A stretch of 51,704 nt of DNA, taken from NCBI GenBank assembly GCA_004562765.1, contig SFRL01000027.1, positions 1 through 51,704 of the forward strand. The letters are read 5' to 3'. Source of the DNA: a bacterium. GTDB lineage: Bacteria; Bacillota; Clostridia; Lachnospirales; Lachnospiraceae. Under the pieces are notes generated by a model. It did no database searches. It was not told where the DNA came from and worked only from the letters and a program-made list of their open reading frames with translations. A program made the position numbers and the translations under genes. Shown here one piece after another: positions 1 to 9,647 of this stretch (position 1 is the first letter of the stretch; each line of letters starts with the position of its first letter).

Positions 1-1
1 T

Positions 2-3000
2 GTGACGCCGAATGCTGAAACAACTAATTATTCCGGTGAGACACTTACATATTACTATTACATCAAGAGTGGTATTTCTTTCTCATCTTTTAATTTTGGC
101 GGAATATATGGGGATGGTGTCACAAGTATTGTATACGATGGACAGGATCATCAGCTAAATAAATGTGTGGTTGTAAACAGTGCCGGACAGACCATCACCA
201 GGGATGTTAATTATGAGATATCTTATGAGTATTCTGTGGACGGTGGCAAGACATATCAGTCGGCAACAAGTGAACTGCATAGAAAATCTGTCGGAAAAAA
301 GAGAGTTAAGGCAACTGGAAAAGGAACTGCATATGAGGGACAAGAGGCTTATCTACTGTATGAGATCCTTCCTGTTGATATTACAAATGGAACAGAATAT
401 TCAAAAAATGTGAAGATTGAGTTTGACGAGTCTTCATGGACTTATACGGGAAGAGCCATTGAACCTACGTTTACCTTTATTTATGGAAGTGTACCTGTTG
501 GTACAAGTGCAAATACCGATGGGCAGTTTACTTACAGCTATGAAAATAACGTAAATGCTGGTGCAGAGACGGCTATATTAAAAATTAAAGGTACGGGTGA
601 TTTTACAGGTACTTATACGAAAACATTTTCAATTGAGCAGCTTGATTTTGGTTTGGTTAGCTATGATCAGAATATCACATATACAGGCTCAGGGTTAAAA
701 CCCGAATTTAAGATCGGTGATTATGTTTTAAATGGTAATCCGGTCATTACAGATTATACGGTATCATACTATGACGGAGATCCTGAAAATACGACGGCAC
801 CATCAGAGGGCGGCAGACATTCGATTACAATCCAGATTCAGAATACTGCAAATATTTTCTGCGGAAGTTCCTACACGAAGACATTCGATTATACAATTGT
901 GCCGAAAAACATTGCCGATCTGGATATTCATTTAGATCCGAAGGATGTAAACAGCAATTCTGAGATCGCGTGGAACGGAGGAGATACAAAGCCGGGTATT
1001 ATTGTGCCCGATTCCTTAACAGAGGGAACTGACTATAAGGTAGAATATAGCAATTACAGCGGAGTGTCAGTAAATACAGCACCCGCTACGAGTGCTGCCA
1101 TTACCATTACCGGTATTGGTAATAATTACACCGGTAAAAAAGTTCTTTATTATACGATCACACCCAGAGTGATCAATACAGGTGATGAATATACCTACAG
1201 TATAGAGGCATCAACCAAAATTACACCGAAGTATGATTTGACTGTTAACTTAACCGATCATAATCGTCAGACAGCAGATCAGCTCCTGAAAGTAAATATA
1301 GATTATACGATAGAGAATGTATTCTATTATAATGACGCGAATGATGTATGGGAGACATTGGTCAGTGGTTCGGCATTCCAGATTTCAGGTAATAAGATAA
1401 CAAATTTGGAAAATGCAGGAAAATATAAGGTTAAAATTGCCGGAATCGGAAACTATGTGGGGAACCTGACAAATGAATCTGCGCCTGTAAGCTGTGGAAA
1501 GGATATTTCTAATTATATTCCACATATTGATGATGAAGAGACAGAGTATACATATACCGGAGCGTCGATAACGCCGGCAGCGATCTCTCTTTATAAGGAT
1601 GTCAATACAAAGGATCAAACGATTACGAGTGATTGTTATTCTATCAGCTATGCAAGAGCAGAAGGTGGCGATGATACTAAAAATGTAGGAAAAATCCATG
1701 TGATTGTCACCGGTAATCCAGAAAAAGGTTACTTTGGGAAGACACAGATCATGGATATCAAGAAGTCGTATTATGAGATTATTGCGCCCAGATGGTCGCC
1801 CAGCAAACCGCTCACTGTGATGGTTCTTACAGGATCTGGCATTATGTATGAGCCCAATGAACTGACAGTATTACCGGAGGTAATTGTTTCATTTGGTGCA
1901 CTTTCACTAAAAAAGAATAAGGATTACGAAGTATCATATGATCCAACCGCAAAGTCAGCCGGAAAAAATAAGATCATCACGATCACCGGAATCGGAAATT
2001 ATGCATATGAGTCAAATGTATGGACTGTAAAATATGATGTTCTTCCGGTTGATATTAGCACTTCAAATCCGCAGATCGATCTGACGGTAAATAATGCAGA
2101 TTACGGAAAGGGTGAGACCAGCTTTACAATAAAATATGGTAACTACGTGCTTGAAGCAGGAAACGACAAGGACTATACATATGCCGCACAGGCAGTTTCC
2201 GGATCTACGATTTACTGGAATGAGACTGCACAGAGCTACCAGACTACGTATAAGGTAGTCGGTAAAAATAACTTTACCGGAGAAAGAGAAATTACCATCA
2301 ATGTAAATAAGAGCAGTCTGGCAGTAGAGAACGGTACCGTATTCACGAAGGATGGGGAAACGCCGCAGACAGGTGAATATTACGTGACATGGTCAACCGA
2401 GGAAATGTATGTGAATGACCCGGATAAAGACTTACAGGATCGTGCGAAATGTAAACCGGAAAAGTTTTCAATTAACTACAAGACGGAAACGGGAAGTATT
2501 CCTTTAACAAAAGACACGGATTATAGAGTTCTTACAAATAACAGTGACTATGGCACAAATGCGACACCCGGATATTCAGAGAACAATTACCTGACGATTG
2601 AAGGAATGGGTGGTTATACAGGAACGAGAAAGATTTACTTCACTCTATACTCCGACATTTCAAAAGTAAAGCTGGCGCCGGTAAGTACCTTACAGGAAAC
2701 GACTATAGCATCACCGACAGCCATTGCGAAAAGTGTGTGGAAAGATGCTTATGAGGCGTCCACAGATGAGGATAAATCCCACGGTCTGGTTGAGCTGTTG
2801 ACTTTGTATGAAAAAGAAGGCGGCTATATTGATAAGAGTGAGTATAAGTTATCATGGCCGAAAAATCTGAATCTGGCAGATCCTGCAGTAGGCACTTATA
2901 CCATGAGTATTGTGGGTAATCCGGTTGTACAGGATGGTTCCCATTACTATCGCGGTAACCGTGACGTGAAATTTACGATCGTAAATGGTATCGAGGGCGC

Positions 3001-6000
3001 AGAGATCAAGGTGAACAGCAATAACTGTGTTCAGTATACCGGTCAGGCAATGACCGTCACAGGTCCGGCTACGACGCTGAGTGTCAAAGTGGACGAAGTT
3101 TCACTGGTGCTTGGCAGGGATTTTGAGATTATCGGCTACGAGAATAACACTGAGATTGGCGAGGCGATCGTTAAGATCAAGGGAATCGGCAATTATCAGG
3201 GAGAAGCGCAAGGAACATTCTATATTACGTATCCGTTGAGTAAAATGGGTGTCCAGATGCTGAATGGAGATAATGAATGGGTAGATGTATCCAACGGATC
3301 AAATGTTTTCTTTAAGTACAGTCATGAAACAAAGGTGCCGTTAATTCGTTTGTATTGTAAGGATTTTGATCCGAATATTGAGCATCCATTTACAGAAACA
3401 GGCGGATATTTTGAGACCGAGTATCTCAACAATACGAATGCCGGAACTGCAACTGCACGCATTAAGAATTGTAAGTATTTCACCAGTGATAGTGGATATC
3501 GCGATATTTCATTTACGATTGAGAAGAATAGTATCTGCCCTGCAACACAAGGATCCATTACATACTCTCCGGTTGCGGCAGTGAACGGAAATCTTTCTAT
3601 CACATATACGGGAAAAGATATTACGGTTGACGACCTCAGGCTAGTATTGTCTGACGGTGGAAACCAGTTAGAATATGGTACAGATTATACTGTTTTTTAC
3701 AAAAATGATAATCGGAATGTATCTGTAACAGGCAGTGAGCCGGTGATCACGGTCAAAGGTCTCGGAAATTATGACGATGATTACAGCTTTGCTTATCGGA
3801 TCACACCGAAGGATATCAATGACGGTATCACGGCACAGCCGGTTACGATCACCTACACAGGCGGAACGATTGATGTGGCAGTAAAGCAGCAGCTGAATGT
3901 TGTTCAGGATGATATCGGTAAGACATTAAAATGCGACGAGGATTATGAGATAATAGCATATTATCTGGATCAGTATGGATATTCTCTGGTGACCGGTGAG
4001 AATGGAATCCCTAATGCACAGGGAACTTACTATGCAAAGATCCAAGGAAAGGGCAATTATACCGGAAACAGGATCGTTCAGATCAATGTCAGCCAAAAAG
4101 ATATGAGCGAGGGCATGACGATCAGCTTCACAGACAGCGAGCACTGTAAAGTATCGCTGGGTGAGCCTCAGTGTGTATATGACGGTGCCGCTCATGAGCC
4201 GGGTATCGTAGTGACCTATGGGTCAAATACGACGCTGATCCCGAATGTTGACTATACGGTGACCTTTACCAATAATGTGAATGCGGGAGATGCAGAGGTA
4301 ACGGTAACCGGTATTGGAAATTATACAGGAACGACTTCGCGTACGTTCAAGATTTCACCGAAGCAGATTACGGACGTAAGCATTTACTATTCTCCGATCG
4401 AGGAAGTTTATCCGTTCAAGGACGGTGATTCGGTAGAACCTGAAAATATGCAGATCAAGGATACCTTGTTGAACAATTATCTGCTATTAAACAGCATTGA
4501 TTACGAGATTACTTACTTGTCAGAGTATGATGCATTGGAGCGGCAGGATGGAGCAAATCTCCACAGCTACGCCGGCCAGGTAACCATGACCATCAAGGGA
4601 CAGGGCAACTATACCGGTACGAAGGAATTCACCTACTACATCGGTGAGGACATCAGCCAGTCCTACACGCTGGTCAACGGAAGAAATTCGGTTTCTGTCG
4701 ACTACAATGGTCTTGTACAGGCGCCGGATGAGAACGACATCACGGTTGTCTGGGGTGCGTCTTCTGACCTGACAGATGCAAACGGCGAGAAGCGCTATGA
4801 TATCGCTTATTATAAGGACGGATTTGAGAAGTCAGATCTTGTGACGAGAGATCAGATCGTGAATGCAGGCACATACTATGTGGCAGTGATCGGTGTGCCT
4901 TCCAAGGGTACCTACGCAAAGTCAAGCGTAAACAATAGCTGTACGTACACGATCAACCCGAGAAGTATCGCGCCGTCATACATTCTGGTTTCCGGCTATG
5001 ACGGAACCTACTACTATACCGGACAGCAGATCCAGCCGAAGGGCATTGCGGTGGAGGATACGGATCTTCCGGTGAGCAGCGATGCAAACGATCCGCAGAG
5101 ACGTACGGTAAAACTGATAAACGGTACGGATTATGATCTGAGTTATTTAAACAATGTTGCTGCAGGAAAGGCATCCATTATTGTGACCGGAAAAGGTAAT
5201 TATACCGGAAACAGAGTGGCATACTTTAACATTTTGAGCAGCAATGCAGACGGAAACAATACCTGGGACGGAACCAGTGAGGGAACCGGAAGTATTTCTG
5301 ACGGAACCACTACGATCTCGGCATCTGACATCATACTGGGATATGACAACAGCGCCTATAACTGCATGATGTATAACGGATATGAGCGAATTCCGACTGT
5401 CACCATCAACGGTATCAGTACGAATGAGTTTATCATCACTGCAAGCAATAATATCCGACCGGGTGTGGCTACCCTGACAATTACCGGAAGAGGCAATAAT
5501 TTTACCGGAACGATCATCAAGAATTATAAGATCAAAGCAAATCTTGCTACTTATGGAAATATAGCAGCGATTGCAGATCAGGTATATACCGGTTACCAGA
5601 TCACGCCTCACGTGACGTTGACCTGCGGTGGCAACCTGCTGAATCAGGGCAGTGACTATACGGTGACATACCTGAACAATACAAATGTGGGTAAAGCGAC
5701 TGTTATGGCGAATGCAACCAGCGATTCCTATTACATAGGAACAGCGACCGGTAGCTTTAACATCAGCAATACCGCCGGTGGTATGGAGATTACCGGATAT
5801 GGATATTCCTATACCTATACAGGATATCCGATCGCGCCTGATATTGTCGTTACGATGAACGGCAGAGTATTGAATCGCGGAACGGATTACACCGTTACAT
5901 ACAGCAACAATACAAATGTAGGTACGGCAACGATGACAGTGAACGGTATTGGCAGCTTCTCCGGAACGAAGACGATCAATTATACGATCGAAGCGAAGAA

Positions 6001-6775
6001 CATCGAGAACTGTCTGACCACGACAGTCAACAATTACCAGTACACAGGCAATACCTATACACCAAATGTCACAGTTACAGATTCCTCTAACGGAAAGACA
6101 TTGGTTGCAGGTACAGACTATACGATTACCTACAGCAATAATACGAACCCCGGAACGGCATCGATCACGGTTACCGCTCTGAGCAAGAACTATACCGGAA
6201 GCAAGGTGATTCCGTTTAAGATCACTTCTGCAGCGGTCAGCGGTCTTCGCACCAGCACGATCAAGAACAACAGCATCAAGCTGGCATGGACGGCTCAGGA
6301 CTATGCAGATGGTTACCAGATATGCAATTCCAACAATCGTGTCGTTGCAACGACGAGCAAAAATAGTTATACTGTAAAGGGATTAACCTCATGTACAACA
6401 TACAAGTTCAAGGTACGTTCCTATGTAGAGAATGCTGACGGATCTGTTTCTTACGGTAATTTCTCTACGGCAGTATCAGCGAAGACGCGGCTGAATACGC
6501 CCACTCTGACGGCAAAGTCTACGAGTAAAGGAAAGGTAACGCTGACCTGGACGAAGGTGGCAAAAGCGACCGGCTACGAGATTTATTACAGTACAAAGAA
6601 GGACGGTATTTATACACGTCTGAAGACCATTTCCAAGTCTTCCAGCCGAAAGTATGTTGATTCAGGGCTCGCAAGCGGTGAGAAATACTATTATACGATC
6701 CGCGCGTACCGCACCTCAAATGGGGTAAAGACCTACAGTAACTACAACACCATCAAATCAGTGAAGGTGAAGTAA
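2..6775 (+). CDS. Giant repetitive surface/extracellular protein, 5' end outside window
   Basis: At least 2257 codons stay open from the window edge, so the true start and any signal peptide lie upstream; the GTG at position 2 is only the first in-frame start-like codon. The protein is built of many Ig-like repeats of roughly 75-100 residues. Each has a YTG near its start, then a GTDYTV-Y-NN-N-GTA core, a G-GNYTGT stretch and an F-I/Y-I strand. The last ~180 residues look like two fibronectin type III domains (starting near SGLRTSTIKNNSIKLAW and TPTLTAKSTSKGKVTLTW). No C-terminal LPXTG-like signal or hydrophobic tail is seen, so it is either secreted or held by an N-terminal device outside the window. 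The last third is visibly less AT-rich than the first. A class B sortase and an LRR protein follow. A role in adhesion or matrix binding is inference only. Confidence 0.85.
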   Translation: MTPNAETTNYSGETLTYYYYIKSGISFSSFNFGGIYGDGVTSIVYDGQDHQLNKCVVVNSAGQTITRDVNYEISYEYSVDGGKTYQSATSELHRKSVGKKRVKATGKGTAYEGQEAYLLYEILPVDITNGTEYSKNVKIEFDESSWTYTGRAIEPTFTFIYGSVPVGTSANTDGQFTYSYENNVNAGAETAILKIKGTGDFTGTYTKTFSIEQLDFGLVSYDQNITYTGSGLKPEFKIGDYVLNGNPVITDYTVSYYDGDPENTTAPSEGGRHSITIQIQNTANIFCGSSYTKTFDYTIVPKNIADLDIHLDPKDVNSNSEIAWNGGDTKPGIIVPDSLTEGTDYKVEYSNYSGVSVNTAPATSAAITITGIGNNYTGKKVLYYTITPRVINTGDEYTYSIEASTKITPKYDLTVNLTDHNRQTADQLLKVNIDYTIENVFYYNDANDVWETLVSGSAFQISGNKITNLENAGKYKVKIAGIGNYVGNLTNESAPVSCGKDISNYIPHIDDEETEYTYTGASITPAAISLYKDVNTKDQTITSDCYSISYARAEGGDDTKNVGKIHVIVTGNPEKGYFGKTQIMDIKKSYYEIIAPRWSPSKPLTVMVLTGSGIMYEPNELTVLPEVIVSFGALSLKKNKDYEVSYDPTAKSAGKNKIITITGIGNYAYESNVWTVKYDVLPVDISTSNPQIDLTVNNADYGKGETSFTIKYGNYVLEAGNDKDYTYAAQAVSGSTIYWNETAQSYQTTYKVVGKNNFTGEREITINVNKSSLAVENGTVFTKDGETPQTGEYYVTWSTEEMYVNDPDKDLQDRAKCKPEKFSINYKTETGSIPLTKDTDYRVLTNNSDYGTNATPGYSENNYLTIEGMGGYTGTRKIYFTLYSDISKVKLAPVSTLQETTIASPTAIAKSVWKDAYEASTDEDKSHGLVELLTLYEKEGGYIDKSEYKLSWPKNLNLADPAVGTYTMSIVGNPVVQDGSHYYRGNRDVKFTIVNGIEGAEIKVNSNNCVQYTGQAMTVTGPATTLSVKVDEVSLVLGRDFEIIGYENNTEIGEAIVKIKGIGNYQGEAQGTFYITYPLSKMGVQMLNGDNEWVDVSNGSNVFFKYSHETKVPLIRLYCKDFDPNIEHPFTETGGYFETEYLNNTNAGTATARIKNCKYFTSDSGYRDISFTIEKNSICPATQGSITYSPVAAVNGNLSITYTGKDITVDDLRLVLSDGGNQLEYGTDYTVFYKNDNRNVSVTGSEPVITVKGLGNYDDDYSFAYRITPKDINDGITAQPVTITYTGGTIDVAVKQQLNVVQDDIGKTLKCDEDYEIIAYYLDQYGYSLVTGENGIPNAQGTYYAKIQGKGNYTGNRIVQINVSQKDMSEGMTISFTDSEHCKVSLGEPQCVYDGAAHEPGIVVTYGSNTTLIPNVDYTVTFTNNVNAGDAEVTVTGIGNYTGTTSRTFKISPKQITDVSIYYSPIEEVYPFKDGDSVEPENMQIKDTLLNNYLLLNSIDYEITYLSEYDALERQDGANLHSYAGQVTMTIKGQGNYTGTKEFTYYIGEDISQSYTLVNGRNSVSVDYNGLVQAPDENDITVVWGASSDLTDANGEKRYDIAYYKDGFEKSDLVTRDQIVNAGTYYVAVIGVPSKGTYAKSSVNNSCTYTINPRSIAPSYILVSGYDGTYYYTGQQIQPKGIAVEDTDLPVSSDANDPQRRTVKLINGTDYDLSYLNNVAAGKASIIVTGKGNYTGNRVAYFNILSSNADGNNTWDGTSEGTGSISDGTTTISASDIILGYDNSAYNCMMYNGYERIPTVTINGISTNEFIITASNNIRPGVATLTITGRGNNFTGTIIKNYKIKANLATYGNIAAIADQVYTGYQITPHVTLTCGGNLLNQGSDYTVTYLNNTNVGKATVMANATSDSYYIGTATGSFNISNTAGGMEITGYGYSYTYTGYPIAPDIVVTMNGRVLNRGTDYTVTYSNNTNVGTATMTVNGIGSFSGTKTINYTIEAKNIENCLTTTVNNYQYTGNTYTPNVTVTDSSNGKTLVAGTDYTITYSNNTNPGTASITVTALSKNYTGSKVIPFKITSAAVSGLRTSTIKNNSIKLAWTAQDYADGYQICNSNNRVVATTSKNSYTVKGLTSCTTYKFKVRSYVENADGSVSYGNFSTAVSAKTRLNTPTLTAKSTSKGKVTLTWTKVAKATGYEIYYSTKKDGIYTRLKTISKSSSRKYVDSGLASGEKYYYTIRAYRTSNGVKTYSNYNTIKSVKVK

Positions 6776-6808
6776 GACCCGTTTTGGTGATTTGGAATGT
6801 GATTTGGG

Positions 6809-7963
6809 ATGATGGAAAAAAAGAAATACAAACTCGGAGATTACGAATTTGATACATATGAGGAATATTTAGAGGCGCAGGAAGATCTGAAAAAGATCGA
6901 TCTGATCACGGAGGAGGTGGACATCAACGATGTTGATGTCGCCGCCCGCCTCTATACCCGTATTCGTAACAAAGAGATCGTTTTTCACAGTAAGGTCGGT
7001 ATCAATTTCTTTATGTATCTGTCCGATATCGTGGCAAATCACTCCATGCTCATGGTGGAGGAGAAGAAAGCGCAGGAGGACCTCAAAAAGAAAAACAACA
7101 AGCGGGCGAAAAAGTACCGGCTTGCAGGTGTGATCTGTGTACTTGCGGCAGCGGTGTGCTTTGGATATTTCGCCTATACGGATTATCTGGAAGACCAGTC
7201 CGCGTTAGAGATGAAGCGTCTGCAGGACATGCAGAACATGACGGGGCATTACATCGAGGAGGAGGCCTTTTCGGAGCAGCCGGAGAATGAAAAGGCTGTT
7301 GCACAGGCGGAAGAACCGGATCAGTCAGACCAGCCGAAAAAAGAGACTTCTGACGAGCAAAAAAAATTGCCGGACATTCTGCCGGAGTATCAGGAGATCT
7401 ATGCGGAAAACGAGGATCTGGTCGGATGGCTTGAGATCGATGGGACGGTCATAAATTATCCGGTGCTTCAGTCTGACAGCGAGGAGAACAGCCAGTTTTA
7501 TCTGACACACAGCTTTGCGAAAAAAAAGGATAAAAACGGTTCTCTGTTCATGGATTACCGCAATGACTTTGTGGATCGGGATACCAATATTATCATATAC
7601 GGACACAACATGAAAAGCGGAGCCATGTTTGGCACTCTGAAGAAATATCTGGAGAAGGGCTATCTGGAAAAACATCCGAAGATCCGCTTTGATACGATCT
7701 ATGAGCGAGGCACCTACGAAGTCATCGGTGCATTTTTATCAGAGGTGAGCTATCAGGACGAGTACACGTTTCGTTATTACAATTTCCTGAATGCGAACAA
7801 TGAATCGGAGTTTGAGGCATTCTGTGTCAATGTGATGCAGCTAGACGCATTAAAAAAGGGAACTTTGGATGCTAAATATGGCGATCAACTGTTGACTTTA
7901 TCTACATGTAGTAGTTATACTGATGAGGGAAGAATGTTTATTATAGCCAAACGGATTGAGTAA
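6809..7963 (+). CDS. srtB: Class B sortase
   Basis: A transpeptidase that cleaves a C-terminal sorting motif and attaches the protein to the cell wall. The 384 residues comprise a charged cytoplasmic segment (~1-105), one membrane helix (~106-124), an acidic linker (~125-185) and the sortase domain. Catalytic residues are visible: His266 in YGHNMKSG, Cys367 in TLSTC and Arg375 in DEGRMFI, the usual sortase triad. The YGHNMK...F-L-KY motif is typical of class B. The N-terminal cytoplasmic extension is longer than in most SrtB proteins. Two ATGs are adjacent (6809 and 6812), without a strong ribosome site. The gene lies 33 bp after the giant surface gene and 37 bp before an LRR protein with a TPKTG tail, its likely substrate. 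The three may be co-transcribed. Confidence 0.93.
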   Translation: MMEKKKYKLGDYEFDTYEEYLEAQEDLKKIDLITEEVDINDVDVAARLYTRIRNKEIVFHSKVGINFFMYLSDIVANHSMLMVEEKKAQEDLKKKNNKRAKKYRLAGVICVLAAAVCFGYFAYTDYLEDQSALEMKRLQDMQNMTGHYIEEEAFSEQPENEKAVAQAEEPDQSDQPKKETSDEQKKLPDILPEYQEIYAENEDLVGWLEIDGTVINYPVLQSDSEENSQFYLTHSFAKKKDKNGSLFMDYRNDFVDRDTNIIIYGHNMKSGAMFGTLKKYLEKGYLEKHPKIRFDTIYERGTYEVIGAFLSEVSYQDEYTFRYYNFLNANNESEFEAFCVNVMQLDALKKGTLDAKYGDQLLTLSTCSSYTDEGRMFIIAKRIE

Positions 7964-8000
7964 ACGGATCTATGAGCAGCAGATGGGAGAGATGTAAACC

Positions 8001-9413
8001 ATGATGAAATTTTTCAAAGCAGTGCAGCGCGTGAGCCTGACGATCCTGATCGTTTGCGCAATGCTTCTGCCGGGGAATCCCGTAATGGCATCTTCGACAA
8101 ATGAGAGCACGGCGGGATTTACGATGAGCGGAACGACGGTGACCGGTTATACCGGCAGCGGCGGCAGTGTCGTGATCCCCGACACAGCAACTGCGATCGC
8201 AGCGGGCGCTTTTTCCGGAAAATCGAATATTTCAGCAGTGACGATCCCATCTTCTGTGACGAGTATCGGAAACAATGCATTTGCAAACTGCACCGGACTG
8301 ACTTCTGTGACAATTCCGGGCAGTGTATCTTCATTGGGAACCGGTGTGTTTTCCGGATGTACGAGACTGACATCTGTCAGTATGCAGGCATCTGTAAGCT
8401 CGATTCCGAGCAGCACATTCAGCGGATGTTCAGCATTGACCAGTGTAGCAATCTCTTCTTCTATTAACAGTATCGGCAGCAGTGCCTTTGAAAACTGTAA
8501 AAGTCTGGGCTCCATGGCAGTTCCTGCCGGTGTGACAACGATCGGCAGCGGTGCATTCCGGGGCTGCAGTGGACTTTCCGGAATCTCCATTCCGGCGAGC
8601 ACAAGCAGTATTGCAACGGATGCGTTTTCCGGGTGCTCGGCATTGACGACGATCAATGTTGCGGGCGGTAACGGTACCTATGCCTCTGATGGAGGGTGTC
8701 TGTACAATGCTTCTTATACGAAGATCTTAATTTGTCCGCAGGCAAAGAGCTCGATCGCGTTGAATTCTGCTTTGAAGGTCATTGGCGGCAGCGCATTTAA
8801 CGGCTGTACAAGAATTACCAGCCTGACAGTTCCGAGCGGCGCGACAAGTATAGAGAGTGGTGCATTCAATAACAGTGCGATCACTTCCATTACGATTCCA
8901 AAGAGTGTGACGAGTATCGGCAGCCAGTCCTGGTCGCCGGATATCATTTATGGATATAGCAATTCGGAAGCGGAAGATTATGCGGCTTCAAACGGCTATG
9001 TGTTCTATGCGCTTGACGGAGAGAGCAGTGGAGACGCAGACGATGACACGACCGAGATCCAGACCGGAAACGGGAACAGTGAGGACGACGAGGAAGAAAA
9101 TGAGAACCTGACGATCGACACCGGAAGTGGTGGCGGAAGCAGTTCAGGAGGAAGTAGTTCCGGTGGCGGCAGTTCGAGTGGAAGCAGTTCGGGCGGCAGC
9201 AGTTCCTCCGGCAGCAGCGGTTCTTCCGGCAGCGGTGGTTCTTCCGGCAGCGGTGGTTCCTCCGGTGCATATGCATCAACGACTTCGAATGTACACGAAG
9301 TGGACAACACACCGAAGACCGGTGACGGATTTGATCCGAAATTTATGGTTTGTATCGCGCTTGTTTTAGTGGGCTGCGGATGTTTCCTGCTTGCAAAGCG
9401 CAAGACAGAGTAG
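8001..9413 (+). CDS. BspA-type leucine-rich-repeat surface protein with sortase signal
   Basis: A 470-residue cell-wall protein. It has a signal peptide (residues ~1-30, ending near VMASS) and about ten LRR_5/BspA-type repeats of ~23 residues with the pattern F-GCT-LTSVTIP-SVTSIG-AF. A Ser/Gly-rich linker follows (~375-425), then the sorting signal TPKTGD (residues 437-442), a hydrophobic helix and a KRKTE basic tail. The TPKTG motif resembles the (S/P)PXTG signals used by clostridial class B sortases, and the sortase gene is directly upstream. Adjacent ATGs at 8001 and 8004 follow a weak GGGAGAG ribosome site. Ligand unknown; BspA-like proteins often bind host or matrix proteins, which is family knowledge and not visible here. 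Confidence 0.92.
   Translation: MMKFFKAVQRVSLTILIVCAMLLPGNPVMASSTNESTAGFTMSGTTVTGYTGSGGSVVIPDTATAIAAGAFSGKSNISAVTIPSSVTSIGNNAFANCTGLTSVTIPGSVSSLGTGVFSGCTRLTSVSMQASVSSIPSSTFSGCSALTSVAISSSINSIGSSAFENCKSLGSMAVPAGVTTIGSGAFRGCSGLSGISIPASTSSIATDAFSGCSALTTINVAGGNGTYASDGGCLYNASYTKILICPQAKSSIALNSALKVIGGSAFNGCTRITSLTVPSGATSIESGAFNNSAITSITIPKSVTSIGSQSWSPDIIYGYSNSEAEDYAASNGYVFYALDGESSGDADDDTTEIQTGNGNSEDDEEENENLTIDTGSGGGSSSGGSSSGGGSSSGSSSGGSSSSGSSGSSGSGGSSGSGGSSGAYASTTSNVHEVDNTPKTGDGFDPKFMVCIALVLVGCGCFLLAKRKTE
9124..9266 (+). repeat. Ser/Gly-encoding low-complexity repeat inside the LRR gene
   Basis: Short AGC/TCC/GGC codon repeats encode a flexible Ser-Gly wall-spanning linker. The 3' part (about 9221-9262) has near-perfect tandem units of 21-24 bp, so length changes by slippage are likely between strains. 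Confidence 0.8.
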
Positions 9414-9477
9414 GAATTTCCTGCGAAACGGCAGAACATTTGAGTGAAAATGAATATTTTTTAAGGTGAACTTGCAC

Positions 9478-9525
9478 AGGCGTATTCCCAAAATAAGGAA
9501 TACGCCTAATTTTATTAGTTTTTTT
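9478..9525 (+). terminator. Intrinsic terminator after the surface-protein block
   Basis: A perfect 11-bp inverted repeat (9478-9488 with 9497-9507, 8-nt loop) is followed by a T-rich tract ending in seven T's. It closes the sortase/LRR transcript. Confidence 0.85.
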
Positions 9526-9545
9526 GCATAAAATAAAGAATTATG

Positions 9546-9574
9546 TTGCGAAAACTTTCTCTGTGTACTATGAT
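9546..9574 (+). promoter_or_regulatory. Sigma-A-type promoter of gdhA
   Basis: TTGCGA at 9546-9551, a 17-bp spacer and TATGAT at 9569-9574. It lies 73 bp before the gdhA start, just after the upstream terminator. Confidence 0.75.
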
Positions 9575-9647
9575 AAAGTGCATAGCGGGTTATTACTATA
9601 GCCCTCATACGAAACTATCATAATTATAAAAAGGAGATTAGATAATC

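Noticed and set aside
5147..5611. 154-codon minus-strand frame inside the giant surface gene
   Set aside because: Exact shadow of the repeat-coding strand; no ribosome site or recognisable protein.
9124..9266. Possible CRISPR-like repeat array
   Set aside because: Units are short, in frame and adjacent without spacers; they encode a Ser/Gly linker.
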